Below are positions 1-8,427 of a stretch of DNA of 64,000 nt, piece after piece. The notes under the pieces are model-generated. The model had not been told where the DNA came from. It searched no databases and saw only the letters and a list, made by a program, of their open reading frames with translations. The stretch's first letter is position 1, and every line of letters starts with the position of its first letter. Position numbers and translations under genes: made by a program. This DNA is from Streptomyces smaragdinus. Lineage in GTDB: Bacteria; Actinomycetota; Actinomycetes; Streptomycetales; Streptomycetaceae. Location of the stretch: contig NZ_WEGJ01000001.1 of NCBI RefSeq assembly GCF_009604385.1, forward strand, positions 248,001-312,000, read 5' to 3'.

Positions 1-971
1 TGCACGGGGGTGTACGGGAGCAGCAGCCCCAGCTCGCGGCGGCCGGGGGCGACCGAGGGTGCCACCCCGGCGTCCTCGCGGCGGGGCAGCAGGACGATGG
101 GGGCGCGGGGGGAGGTCAGCAGGGCGCGCGCCGTGTCGTCCACCTCGCAGAGGCGGTCGGCGGTCGCCGGGTCGGGGACCAGGACGGCGAAGGGCTTCTC
201 CTCGCGGTGCTTGCGGGAGCGGAGGGCGTGCACCGCCCGTTCGTTGAAGGCGTCGGCCGCCAGGTGGTAGCCGCCGAGGCCCTTCACGGCCACGATGCGG
301 CCGGCGCGCAGCAGGGCGGCGGCCCCGGCGACGGGGTCGCCGTCGATGGGGGTGCCCGTGCGGGCGTCGGTCAGGCGCAGGGCGGGGCCGCAGTCGGGGC
401 AGCACAGGGGCTGGGCGTGGAAGCGGCGGTCGGTGGGGTCGTGGTACTCGCGGGCGCAGGCGGCGCACATCGGGAAGCCGGCCATGGTGGTGCGGGAGCG
501 GTCGTACGGGACGGAGCGGACGACCGTGTAACGGGGGCCGCAGTTCGTGCAGTTGATGAAGGGGTGCCGGTGGCGGCGGTCGGCCGGGTCGAAGAGCTCG
601 CCCAGGCAGTCCGCGCAGGTGGCGATGTCGGGCGGGATCAGGGCGCGGGCGGGTCCGTTCGGCGCGTCGTCGGGGCCGGCCGCGATGGTGAAGCCGGTTT
701 CGCCGGGAGGCGCCGCCTCGCGCCTGCGCACGCTGATCCGCTCGATCACGGCCAGGGGCGGGGCCTCGCCCTCCAGGGTCCGCCGAAAGCCCGCCACGGC
801 GTCCGCGGGGCCCGTCACGTCGATGAGGACTCCGTCGGGGTCGTTGGCGACCTGTCCGCGAAGGCCGTGCCGGACGGCGATCGTGTGCACGAAGGGGCGG
901 AAGCCGACGCCCTGCACGATCCCTTCGACCCGGAGACGGACGTGTACGAGCGGGGAGTTCATCCCGGCCAT
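1..971 (-). CDS. hypF: Carbamoyltransferase HypF, N-terminal part (gene runs off the left edge)
   Basis: HypF makes the carbamoyl/cyanide ligand precursor for NiFe-hydrogenase maturation. The visible ~323 residues show the family's domain order: an N-terminal acylphosphatase domain with VQGVGFRPFVH, then two zinc-finger blocks (CADCLGELFDP...CTNCGPRYT and CAACAREY...CCPDCGP), then the start of the YrdC-like domain. Starts at 971 (MAGMNSPLVHV) and 962 (MNSPLVHV) are both possible, with no decisive ribosome binding site. The frame is open to position 1, so the gene continues outside the window. It lies downstream of the sel/fdh cluster on the same strand. HypF normally serves hydrogenases, so hyp or hydrogenase genes may lie further left; that is inference. 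Confidence 0.93.
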   Translation of the reverse strand, partial: MAGMNSPLVHVRLRVEGIVQGVGFRPFVHTIAVRHGLRGQVANDPDGVLIDVTGPADAVAGFRRTLEGEAPPLAVIERISVRRREAAPPGETGFTIAAGPDDAPNGPARALIPPDIATCADCLGELFDPADRRHRHPFINCTNCGPRYTVVRSVPYDRSRTTMAGFPMCAACAREYHDPTDRRFHAQPLCCPDCGPALRLTDARTGTPIDGDPVAGAAALLRAGRIVAVKGLGGYHLAADAFNERAVHALRSRKHREEKPFAVLVPDPATADRLCEVDDTARALLTSPRAPIVLLPRREDAGVAPSVAPGRRELGLLLPYTPV

Positions 972-1283
972 GATGGTCGCCGGAGAGCGTCCCGGGCGGC
1001 CGATGCACGCATCTGGCCCCTTCCCGTACACACCGTGCGCGGTTCGGACCGAACCCGCCCCGGTGACGGGTCCTTGCGCGTTCGACCGGGAAACTTGCAT
1101 GATCGTGCATCGGTGTGACCGACTCCGCACCTTTCGCCACCCTCCGGAACACTTCCGGGCAGATTCCGCCCCGCACCGGAAACCGCCTCTGGCATCTGCC
1201 ACGCTCGGCACAGAACCGCATCTTTCCGACGTTCCCCCCGGTCGAGCACCGGCGTCGGAAGCCCCGGGGAATGGAGCACCACC

Positions 1284-1775
1284 GTGATGGTCGCCGACAA
1301 GTCGGTCTCCCTCGCCCTGCCCAGCACCGCCGCCTCCGTCCGCGAGGCACGCGGGTTCGCCGTGCGGGTGCTGACCGACTGGGGCCTGCCCGAGGACTCG
1401 GAGACGGTCCACACCGTGCGCCTGATCGTCTCGGAACTCGCGACCAACGCCGTCCTGCACACCTGCGGCCAGTCCCCCACGTTCACCGTGTGCGTACACG
1501 TGAACCCCGGCAAGACCCTGATCGTCGGCGTCACCGACAGCCACCCGCGCTTCCCCCGCCACCCCTCCCCGGCCGAGGCGGAGGACAACGGCCGCGGCAT
1601 GGACATCGTCCGCTCCCTGACCACGGCCCACGCCGGCCGCCTCACGGTCCTCCCGACCGAGGCGGGCGGCAAGACGGTCCGGGTGGTTCTTTCGTGGCCG
1701 TCCTCACCCGGAGGTGTTCGGATCGGCCCGGTAGACGAAGCCGGTAACACGCGCGTGCACACGCCAGCCCAGTGA
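1284..1775 (+). CDS. RsbW/SpoIIAB-like ATP-binding anti-sigma-type protein
   Basis: About 163 residues with a GHKL-type ATPase fold of the HATPase_c_2 class common in Streptomyces. The N box is VSELATNAVLHT and the G1 box is DNGRGMDIV. Family members are serine kinases or anti-sigma factors acting on anti-anti-sigma partners; no partner gene is adjacent, so the target is unknown. GTG 1284 and ATG 1287 are adjacent start options behind a GGAG at about 1274. The 3' end overlaps the convergent GNAT-like gene by 72 bp, which is unusual. The last ~25 residues, after the core beta strand ending VVLSW, look non-domain, so the terminal stretch may have been gained by read-through. Confidence 0.85.
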   Translation: MMVADKSVSLALPSTAASVREARGFAVRVLTDWGLPEDSETVHTVRLIVSELATNAVLHTCGQSPTFTVCVHVNPGKTLIVGVTDSHPRFPRHPSPAEAEDNGRGMDIVRSLTTAHAGRLTVLPTEAGGKTVRVVLSWPSSPGGVRIGPVDEAGNTRVHTPAQ

Positions 1776-2225
1776 CTCGTACAGTGCGCCCGTGGGGGCG
1801 ATCTGGCCGTGGGGGGCCTCGGAGCCGTCGGTCGCGAGGACGCGGACGTGGATGACGCCGCCGCGGGTTTCGGAGGTCAGGGTGTAGCCGGCGGGGACGA
1901 GGGGGGCTTCGGGGCGGAGGTCCGTGGACATCAGGAAGCCGGGGGCGTCCTGGGTCCAGTCGGGGGTGAGCCAGGGGGTGATCGTCTCCGGGGGGACGAA
2001 CGTCTTGATCCAGGTGTGGGGGGTGGTGATCGATTCGGCCGCCTTGCGTGCGGTCGTCTCGTCGGCGTCGAAGAGCACGTGGCGGGCCACCTGCTTCGGC
2101 AGGCCCACGTCGATCCGTAGGCCCCAGGGTTCCGGCACCGGTGCCGGGACGTGGCGGGAGATCACCCAGCCGCTGACCCAGGCCCGGGCCAGGTCCGCCG
2201 GGTCCGCCGTGCCCCGGGCCGTCAT
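1704..2225 (-). CDS. GNAT-like protein coupled to selD
   Basis: A 173-residue protein with no signal peptide or membrane segment. Fold-level features suggest a small acetyltransferase-type or related domain, but I cannot see a clean acetyl-CoA loop, so the family call is tentative. Its ATG overlaps the selD stop (ATGA at 2222-2225), so it is the last gene of a selA-selB-selD transcription unit and probably translationally coupled. Conserved-looking parts include VPEPWGLRIDVG, TWIKTFVPPE and a C-terminal GWRVHARV. Because it sits inside a pathway-dedicated operon, a role linked to selenium use or formate dehydrogenase is a fair guess, but nothing in the sequence proves it. The 3' end overlaps the convergent ATPase gene. 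Confidence 0.7.
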   Translation of the reverse strand: MTARGTADPADLARAWVSGWVISRHVPAPVPEPWGLRIDVGLPKQVARHVLFDADETTARKAAESITTPHTWIKTFVPPETITPWLTPDWTQDAPGFLMSTDLRPEAPLVPAGYTLTSETRGGVIHVRVLATDGSEAPHGQIAPTGALYESLGWRVHARVTGFVYRADPNTSG

Positions 2226-3229
2226 CGGACGATCACCGCGTGCTCCCCGCGCGGGACCAGTTCGCCGATCACCGGTGATCCCGGGATCTCCCCCGCGAGG
2301 AGCAGGCCGCCCGAGGTCTGGGCGTCCGCGAGGAGCAGGGCCTCGGATTCGGGGATCGCCGTGAGGTCCGTGTGCGGGGCCACCCAGGCGAGGTTGCGGC
2401 GGGTGCCGCCGCTGACGTAGCCGTCGCGGAGGGCCTCGCGGGCGCCGTCGAGGTACGGGACGGATGAGGCGTCGACGATCGCGGTCACGCCGCTCGCCGT
2501 GGCCAGTTTGCAGAGGTGGCCCAGGAGGCCGAAGCCCGTGATGTCCGTCGCGCAGCGGATGCCGGCCGTCGTGGCGGCGCGGGCGGCGTCGCGGTTCAGG
2601 GTGGTCATCGACTCGATCGCCTGGGGGAAGACCTCGCCCGTCGCCTTGTGGCGGCTGTTGAGGACGCCGATGCCGAGGGGCTTCGTCAGCGTGAGCGGGA
2701 CGCCGGGGTGGCCGGCGTCGTTGCGCAGGAGGGCGTCCGGGTCGACCAGGCCGGTCACCGCCAGCCCGTACTTGGGCTCCGGGTCGTCGACGCTGTGGCC
2801 GCCCGCGAGGTGGCAGCCCGCCGAGGCGGTCACCGACAGCCCGCCGCGCAGGACTTCGGCGGCGAGATCGTACGGGAGGACCTCGCGGGGCCAGCCCAGC
2901 AGGTTGAGGGCGACGAGCGGTTCGCCTCCCATCGCGTACACGTCGGAAAGGGCGTTGGCGGCGGCAATCCGCCCCCAGTCGTACGGGTCGTCGACGACCG
3001 GGGTGAAGAAGTCCGTCGTCGCCACCAGCGCCCGGCCGTCCGCCGTGCGTACGACGGCCGCGTCGTCGCCCGTGTCGAGGCCCACCAGCAGCTCGCCGCG
3101 CGGCTCGCGCACGGGGACGGAGCCGGTGAGTCCGCGGACCATCTGCTCCAGCTCGCCCGGCGGGATCTTGCAGGCGCAGCCGCCGCCGTGCGCGTACTGG
3201 GTGAGCCTGATGCTGTCCGTCACCGTCAT
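2222..3229 (-). CDS. selD: Selenophosphate synthase SelD
   Basis: SelD makes selenophosphate from selenide and ATP, the selenium donor for tRNA-Sec. The 335-residue protein has the diagnostic N-terminal HGGGCACKI. Cys18 and Lys21 match the catalytic Cys17/Lys20 of the E. coli enzyme. The catalytic residue is Cys rather than Sec, so SelD does not depend on its own pathway. The ATP-grasping GDDAAV-type motif and a C-terminal TSGGLL are present. The start codon overlaps the selB stop (ATGA at 3226-3229) and the stop overlaps the next gene, so selB, selD and the GNAT-like gene are tightly coupled. Confidence 0.97.
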   Translation of the reverse strand: MTVTDSIRLTQYAHGGGCACKIPPGELEQMVRGLTGSVPVREPRGELLVGLDTGDDAAVVRTADGRALVATTDFFTPVVDDPYDWGRIAAANALSDVYAMGGEPLVALNLLGWPREVLPYDLAAEVLRGGLSVTASAGCHLAGGHSVDDPEPKYGLAVTGLVDPDALLRNDAGHPGVPLTLTKPLGIGVLNSRHKATGEVFPQAIESMTTLNRDAARAATTAGIRCATDITGFGLLGHLCKLATASGVTAIVDASSVPYLDGAREALRDGYVSGGTRRNLAWVAPHTDLTAIPESEALLLADAQTSGGLLLAGEIPGSPVIGELVPRGEHAVIVR

Positions 3230-4992
3230 GTGGGTCCCTCCGCCATGCGCCGGGTGTCGTCGGGCAGCCGCCGGGTGACGCCCCGGCGGTCGAGAAGCTC
3301 CAGCAGGGGGACGGCGACGCGGCGGGTGGTGCCGAGGGCCGCGCGGGCCTGGCTGACCGTGAAGGGCTGGGGCAGGGCGCCAAGGGCGCGGGCGGCGGCG
3401 GGGAGGGCGGAGGGGAGCAGGACGACGCCCTCGGCCAGCTGGACCAGGGCGCCGGTGCGGACGGCGGCGGCCAGTTCGCGGCGGCCCAGGCCCAGTTCGG
3501 CGAGGCGGGTGAGCTGGGGGGCGGCGAAGGGGGCGGTGCGCAGGTCGGCGCGGACACGGTCGACGGCCTGCTGGACGGGGGCGGGCAGGGCGGCGGGTCC
3601 GTCGGCGGGGACGACGCGGCCGGCGCGTACGGCCAGTCCGGGGGTGAGGAGCGCGTGCACCAGGGCGAGGTCGGGCAGGCGCAGCGCCCGCCGTACGACG
3701 TCCAGCGGCGGGCCGGCCTCCAGGGGGTGGCGGCGGGTCCAGCCGGTGACCATCCGGGGCAGCGCCTGGCGGAGGTCGGCGCGCAGGCGTTCGTCGACGA
3801 GCCAGTCCCCGGCCGCGGGCCGCAGCGTCACGGTCACGCCCATGCGCTCGAGGTCGGGGGCGCGGACGATGCCGCGCCGGCGCAGCTCCGCGCGTTCGTC
3901 GGGCCGCCCGTCGAGGCCGGCGAGGACCTCGGCGCGCACGGCGGCCGCTCCCCGTCGCCGGAACGCCGGCGGTGCCACGTCCAGCACGGTGAGCCCGCCG
4001 CTGACGTGATGCGTCCCGGGGTCGCGCAGCAGCCCCCGGTCGCCGATGCGCAGGGGCAGTTGCCGGGCGAGGGTGAGCCGGGCGGTGTCGGGGCCCAGGG
4101 GGCGGACGGTGACCGGGACGGCGGCCGACCCGATGTGCAGCATCCCGCCGCGCGGGAGGGACGCCACGTCGTCGCCGTCGAGGCGGGCGTCGACCACGCC
4201 GGTGAGCCGGAAGCGGCGCGGGGTGAGGAGCGCGTCACCGCGCCGCAGCTCCCCGGCGTCCACACCGCGCAGGTTCACCGCCACCCGGGCCGTCGCGGGG
4301 GCCTCGGCCAGCGGCCGGCCCAGGGCCTGCAGCCCCCGGACGCGGGCCGTGCGTCCGCCGGGGGCGATCTCCACCTCGTCGCCGGCCCGCAGACAGCCGG
4401 CGGCCAGCGTCCCGGTGACGACCGTACCGCTGCCGCGGACCGTGAAGGCCCGGTCGATCCACAGCCGTACCGGCGCCCCGAGGTCGGGCTCCGGCAGCGC
4501 GGCGAGCATCCGGCCGAGGGCCGCGCGCAGTTCGGGCAGCCCGTCGCCGGCCGGGGCGCTGACGGCGACGGCCTCGACGGTGCCGAGGGAGCTCGGGCGG
4601 AGCTCGGCCAGGGCCTGTTCGGTGGCCGGGGCGGGGTCGGCGAGGTCGCTGCGGGTGACGGCGAGCAGCCCGTGCCGTACGCCGAGGGCGTGCAGGGCGG
4701 CGAGGTGTTCCGCCGACTGCGGCATCCAGCCCTCGTCGGCGGCGACGACGAACAGGGCGGCGGGCACGGGTCCGACGCCGGCGAGCATGTTGGGGACGAA
4801 GCGTTCGTGCCCGGGGACGTCCACGAAGGCGACGGTCCGCCCGGGGGCCAGCTCCGTCCAGGCGAAGCCGAGGTCGATGGTGAGCCCGCGGCGTTGCTCC
4901 TCGGCCCACCGGTCGGGCTGCATCCCGGTCAGGGCGTGGACGAGGGTGGACTTGCCGTGGTCGACGTGGCCCGCCGTGGCGACGACGTGCAT
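3226..4992 (-). CDS. selB: Selenocysteine-specific elongation factor SelB
   Basis: SelB is the dedicated EF-Tu-like GTPase that delivers Sec-tRNA to UGA codons carrying a SECIS hairpin. The 588-residue length is typical (E. coli 614). It opens with the P-loop GHVDHGKS, then RGLTIDLGF (switch I), DVPGHERF (G3) and TRSDL (G4). EF-Tu-like beta barrels follow to about residue 330, and the C-terminal half is the winged-helix SECIS-binding region. It starts one base after the selA stop (TGA-C-ATG) and overlaps selD, so it is central in a compact operon. Its presence supports real recoding of the fdhA TGA nearby. Confidence 0.97.
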   Translation of the reverse strand: MHVVATAGHVDHGKSTLVHALTGMQPDRWAEEQRRGLTIDLGFAWTELAPGRTVAFVDVPGHERFVPNMLAGVGPVPAALFVVAADEGWMPQSAEHLAALHALGVRHGLLAVTRSDLADPAPATEQALAELRPSSLGTVEAVAVSAPAGDGLPELRAALGRMLAALPEPDLGAPVRLWIDRAFTVRGSGTVVTGTLAAGCLRAGDEVEIAPGGRTARVRGLQALGRPLAEAPATARVAVNLRGVDAGELRRGDALLTPRRFRLTGVVDARLDGDDVASLPRGGMLHIGSAAVPVTVRPLGPDTARLTLARQLPLRIGDRGLLRDPGTHHVSGGLTVLDVAPPAFRRRGAAAVRAEVLAGLDGRPDERAELRRRGIVRAPDLERMGVTVTLRPAAGDWLVDERLRADLRQALPRMVTGWTRRHPLEAGPPLDVVRRALRLPDLALVHALLTPGLAVRAGRVVPADGPAALPAPVQQAVDRVRADLRTAPFAAPQLTRLAELGLGRRELAAAVRTGALVQLAEGVVLLPSALPAAARALGALPQPFTVSQARAALGTTRRVAVPLLELLDRRGVTRRLPDDTRRMAEGPT

Positions 4993-4993
4993 G

Positions 4994-6310
4994 TCAGTCC
5001 CGGTCCCCGGCGGCGGCCAGCACGGCTTCGGCGAGCACGGGATCCTGGGCGGGGGGTACGCAGCGCAGGTCGAGCAGAAGGCGGCCGTGCTCCACGCGGC
5101 CCACCACGGGCGGGTCGCCGGTGCGCAGCGGTTCGGCCAGCCGGGGGGCGAGGGCGACGGACCAGGACGGCAGCGTGACGTCGGGTGCGCCGCCGCCGCC
5201 GACGACGCTGGTCGTCTCGACGGCCTCGGCGTCGGCGCCGTGCGCGGTGAGGAGGGCGGCCAGTTCCCCGGCGCGGGCGCGCAGTTCGGCCGGGGTGCGG
5301 TGCAGGGCCTCGCGGGTGGGGGGCTCGGGGCCGCGCAGGGTGGCCTCGAGGGCGGCGAGGGTGAGCTTGCCGACGCGCAGGGCGCGGGCCAGGGGGTGGC
5401 GGCGCAGGCGCTCGACGAGGTCGGCGTCGCCGAGGATCAGGCCGGCCTGGGGGCCGCCGAGGAGTTTGTCGCCGCTCGCGGTGACGAGGGCGGCGCCGTC
5501 GGCGAGGGCCGTGGCGGCGTCCGGCTCGTCGCGCAGCAGGGGTTCGCGGGTGAGGAGGCCGGAGCCGATATCGACGACCACGGGCACGCCGAGGCCGGCG
5601 AGTTCGCGGGTGGGGGCGGCGGACGTGAAGCCCCGTACGACGAAGTTCGACGGGTGGACCTTGAGGACGAACCCGGTGTCGGGGCCGATCGCCTCCTCGT
5701 AGTCGCGTACGGACGTGCGGTTGGTGGTGCCGACCTCGCGGAGCCGGGCGCCGGTGGCCGCCAGGAGGTCGGGCAGCCGGAACCCGTCGCCGATCTCGAT
5801 GAGTTCGCCGCGGCTGACGACGATGTCGCGGCCGGCCGCGAGCGCGGTGGCGGCGAGGGCGAGGGCCGCGGCGCCGTTGTTGACCACGTGCACCGCGCCG
5901 GCGCCGGGCACGGCCCTGGCCAGGGCGTCCAGCGCGCCCCGGCCGCGGCGGGCGCGCTGGCCGGTGGCCAGGTCGAACTCGATGTCCGTGGTCCCGGCCG
6001 CCGCGTGCAGCGCGTCACGCGCGGCGTCGGACAGCGGGGCCCGGCCGAGGTTCGTGTGCAGGACGACGCCCGTGGCGTTGAGGACGGGGCGCAGCGAGGT
6101 GGCGTGCCGGGGCAGCGCGGCGACGGCCGCGTCGGCGACGGCGTCCGGCGGGATCTCGCCGCGGCGGGCGCGCTGCTGCGCCTGTACGACGGCGTCCTTG
6201 ACGGCCCGGCGGCCGAGCGCGGCGACGGCGGCCGTCAGCCTGGGGTCGGCCAGCACGGCGTCGGTACGCGGCACCCGGCGGCGCCGGTCCCGGGTCTGCT
6301 CCCCGCTCAC
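4994..6310 (-). CDS. selA: L-seryl-tRNA(Sec) selenium transferase SelA
   Basis: SelA is a PLP enzyme that converts Ser-tRNA(Sec) to Sec-tRNA(Sec) with selenophosphate. Visible family features are LNATGVVLHTNLGRAPLS, the glycine-rich HVVNNGAAA and the PLP-lysine motif SGDKLLGGPQAG. The open frame reaches back to an ATG at 6499, but that extension is the translated tRNA-Sec gene and cannot be protein. The GTG at 6310 (MSGEQTRDRRRR) gives 438 residues, close to the family norm (E. coli 463), and leaves the tRNA free. The selB start follows after one base. The start is inferred: the upstream Shine-Dalgarno is weak (GAGGG about 13 bases away). Confidence 0.93.
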   Translation of the reverse strand: MSGEQTRDRRRRVPRTDAVLADPRLTAAVAALGRRAVKDAVVQAQQRARRGEIPPDAVADAAVAALPRHATSLRPVLNATGVVLHTNLGRAPLSDAARDALHAAAGTTDIEFDLATGQRARRGRGALDALARAVPGAGAVHVVNNGAAALALAATALAAGRDIVVSRGELIEIGDGFRLPDLLAATGARLREVGTTNRTSVRDYEEAIGPDTGFVLKVHPSNFVVRGFTSAAPTRELAGLGVPVVVDIGSGLLTREPLLRDEPDAATALADGAALVTASGDKLLGGPQAGLILGDADLVERLRRHPLARALRVGKLTLAALEATLRGPEPPTREALHRTPAELRARAGELAALLTAHGADAEAVETTSVVGGGGAPDVTLPSWSVALAPRLAEPLRTGDPPVVGRVEHGRLLLDLRCVPPAQDPVLAEAVLAAAGDRD

Positions 6311-6422
6311 GCCACCACCGAGTCCCTCGGGCCGTGCCCGTGCCGCGTCGGCACCATCGGGATGCCGTGCTGTCCGTGCGTTGACACTGTCCGTGCTGTC
6401 CGTACCCTTCGTGCCGGAAGTC

Positions 6423-6518
6423 TGGCGGAGGCGGACGGGAATCGAACCCGCCTGGCCCGGATTCCGGACCACACCGGTTTTGAAGACCGGGAGGGGCACC
6501 AGCCGCCCTGACGCCTCC
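6423..6518 (-). tRNA. selC: Selenocysteine tRNA (anticodon TCA)
   Basis: The 96-nt minus-strand sequence folds as tRNA-Sec. The acceptor strands GGAGGCG/CGCCTCC pair over 7 bp, with a T-C opposition at the eighth pair where 8 pairs are usual. The anticodon stem is CCGGT/ACCGG with loop CTTCAAA, giving anticodon TCA. The variable arm is very long (TGGTCCGG/CCGGGCCA around AAT). The T arm is GCGGG/CCCGT around TTCGATT, the discriminator is G, and CCA is encoded in the DNA. It is the first gene of the sel operon and about 110 bases upstream of selA. It reads UGA and is charged with Ser before SelA conversion. Confidence 0.96.
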
Positions 6519-6524
6519 GCCCAC

Positions 6525-6553
6525 TACCTTCGCCGATCTTCCGGTGGTGTCAA
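6525..6553 (-). promoter_or_regulatory. Probable promoter of selC-selA-selB-selD
   Basis: On the minus strand TTGACA (6553-6548) is followed after 17 bases by AAGGTA (6530-6525). The tRNA 5' end at 6518 starts about 6 bases later, so transcription would begin at or next to the mature tRNA end. The -35 is a perfect match and the -10 a weak one. No other promoter-like element separates selC from selA, which supports one transcript for tRNA and enzymes. Confidence 0.6.
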
Positions 6554-6662
6554 CCACGCCGGCGGAGAAAGGCGTTAACGTCCCCGATGTCCCCCCTGAA
6601 CGTGGTAGGCCTGTCGTCCGGTTGTCACCGGCAAACGATCATCCGTTCGAGCCGGTACGCGG

Positions 6663-7601
6663 TCACTGCACGGGAAAGAGGACGGCGGCCCGCAGCGCCA
6701 GCACCCCGGCCAGGGTCAACAGCGGCCATACGAGTGCCCGTACGGCGGACGCCTGTGCCACCGGCACCGTCACGCCCTCACCGGTGACGGCGAGCCGGGA
6801 AGTGAGCAGTCCCCCGAGACCCGGCGCGATCCCGGCGAGGGCGAGCAGCCACAGCAGCGTCCACGGCATGCCGAAGGCGGTGCCCACCGCGCCGGCGGGG
6901 ATCAGCGTGAGCAGGAAGACGACGATCAGGGCGAGCTCGAGGGGCGCGAAGAGCCGTTCGGCGACCGTCAGTTTGCCCCTGCTGGCCCGGGCCGCGGGGC
7001 GCAGGCGCAGCAGGACGTGCAGCAGCGCGGCGGAGCCGGCGGTGGCGGAGGCCAGGAACAGGCCGCCCAGCGCCCAGCTGTCGCTCCACACCGGCTGGTT
7101 GGAGACGGACAGCAGGACACCGGTGTAGCCGGCGACGAAGAGGCCGAGGACGGAGCCGGCGGCGGTGAACACGGCGCCGGTGAGCGGGGCGAGGATCCGG
7201 CGCAGGAACGTGAGGTGTCCGTCGCGTACGAGCGTGTCGGCGAACGACACGGTGGCGAAGACGCCGAAGGCGAGCAGGCCCCAGGCGCCGAGCGACATCG
7301 GGGACCAGTACTTGAGGACCGGACCCCCGTCGCCGGGGGTGGTGTTCCACATCATGTGCCAGAAGCGCAGGGGCCGGCCGAGGTCGAGGACCAGCATGAC
7401 GGGGCAGACGGGCAGCGCCGCGAACGCCGCGTAGTAGCCGAGCCGGGCGGCCGGTTCGTCGGCGGGTTCGCCGCGCAGCCGCAGCAGGGTGGCCAGGACG
7501 TACGAGCCGCCGGACAGGCCGGCGAAGAAGAAGTAGACGAGGATGTACCAGGTCCAGTCGGGTGCGCGGACGAAGTGCTGGACCTCCTGGGCGAGCGTCA
7601 T
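6663..7601 (-). CDS. NrfD/PsrC-type membrane subunit of formate dehydrogenase
   Basis: A 312-residue polytopic membrane protein with about eight or nine hydrophobic helices. The opening WTWYILVYFFFAGLSGGSY and later LDLGRPLRFWHMM are typical of NrfD/PolD quinone-interacting anchors. Its ATG overlaps the fdhB stop (ATGA at 7598-7601). It should anchor the FdhAB dimer outside the membrane and pass formate electrons to menaquinone. Using an NrfD anchor in place of the cytochrome b556 FdnI subunit of E. coli FDH-N is a known variation. No heme-ligand pattern of FdnI type is seen. Confidence 0.92.
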   Translation of the reverse strand: MTLAQEVQHFVRAPDWTWYILVYFFFAGLSGGSYVLATLLRLRGEPADEPAARLGYYAAFAALPVCPVMLVLDLGRPLRFWHMMWNTTPGDGGPVLKYWSPMSLGAWGLLAFGVFATVSFADTLVRDGHLTFLRRILAPLTGAVFTAAGSVLGLFVAGYTGVLLSVSNQPVWSDSWALGGLFLASATAGSAALLHVLLRLRPAARASRGKLTVAERLFAPLELALIVVFLLTLIPAGAVGTAFGMPWTLLWLLALAGIAPGLGGLLTSRLAVTGEGVTVPVAQASAVRALVWPLLTLAGVLALRAAVLFPVQ

Positions 7602-8425
7602 CCCTCCTCGCCGCCTTCCGGCTCGGGCTCGGGATCCCGGCGCTTGCGGAAGGCCAGCAGTCCCCCGAGGACCGCGAGGACGGCGGTGCCGAACGCGGCG
7701 AGGTAGCCGCCGGCGTTGTTGCGGCTGGGCAGCACCGCGTTCTTCTCGTTCGGCAGCTTGTACGCCTCCGGCTCGGCCATGAGGAGGAAGAACGCGTTCA
7801 GCCCGCCGTACACCGCGTCGTCCTCGCCGTACAGCCGGGCCTCCGGCACGCCCTGGTCGTGCAGGTCGCCGACGCGTCGGCGGGCGGCGGCGCGCAGTTC
7901 GTCGAGCGGGCCGAACTGGATCGAGTCGGTGGGGCAGGCCTGCGCGCAGGCCGGTTGCATGCCGCCCTGGAGGCGGTCGTAGCACAGGGTGCACTTCTGG
8001 GCGACGCCCGTGTGCTCGTCCATCTCGATCACGTCGTACGGGCAGGCGGCGACGCAGTCGCGGCAGCCGTTGCACACGTCGGGCTGGATGTAGACGGTGT
8101 CGAACTCGGTGCGGATGATGGCGTCGGTCGGGCAGACCTCGAGGCAGCTGGCGTCCTTGCAGTGTTTGCAGACGTCCGACATCATCAGCCAGGCCTTGCC
8201 CCGGCCGCTGTTCTCCGTCCGGTCGGGCACCTGGTCGAGGAACTGCACGTGCCGCCAGTTCTGGGCGTCCAGGGCGCCGGTGTTGTCGTAGCCGTCGCCG
8301 AACGCCGGTGCGTTGCCGGGGAGCTGGTTCCACTCCTTGCAGGCCACTTCGCAGGCCTTGCAGCCGATGCACACGCTGGTGTCGGTGAAGAATCCGTAGG
8401 CCCTGCCCGGCGTGATCTCCGCCAT
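7598..8425 (-). CDS. Formate dehydrogenase iron-sulfur subunit (FdhB-type, 4x[4Fe-4S])
   Basis: A 275-residue electron-transfer subunit. Four cysteine clusters are visible: CIGCKACEVACKEW, CKHCKDASCLEVCPTDAI, CNGCRDCVAACPYDVI and CTLCYDR...CAQACP. These carry the four [4Fe-4S] centres of the FdnH/HybA family. A single C-terminal hydrophobic helix (AGGYLAAFGTAVLAVLGGLL) followed by RKRRD tethers it to the membrane, as in FdnH. It starts two bases after the fdhE stop and overlaps the NrfD-like gene. It passes electrons from the FdhA molybdopterin centre to the membrane subunit. Confidence 0.95.
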   Translation of the reverse strand: MAEITPGRAYGFFTDTSVCIGCKACEVACKEWNQLPGNAPAFGDGYDNTGALDAQNWRHVQFLDQVPDRTENSGRGKAWLMMSDVCKHCKDASCLEVCPTDAIIRTEFDTVYIQPDVCNGCRDCVAACPYDVIEMDEHTGVAQKCTLCYDRLQGGMQPACAQACPTDSIQFGPLDELRAAARRRVGDLHDQGVPEARLYGEDDAVYGGLNAFFLLMAEPEAYKLPNEKNAVLPSRNNAGGYLAAFGTAVLAVLGGLLAFRKRRDPEPEPEGGEEG

Positions 8426-8427
8426 CG

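Noticed and set aside
207..1118. Long plus-strand frames at the left edge
   Set aside because: They are antisense shadows of hypF.
6311..6499. N-terminal extension of selA to ATG 6499
   Set aside because: It is the translation of the tRNA-Sec gene and the leader; the real start is near GTG 6310.
2516..6511. Long plus-strand frames over the sel operon
   Set aside because: They are antisense shadows of selD, selB and selA.
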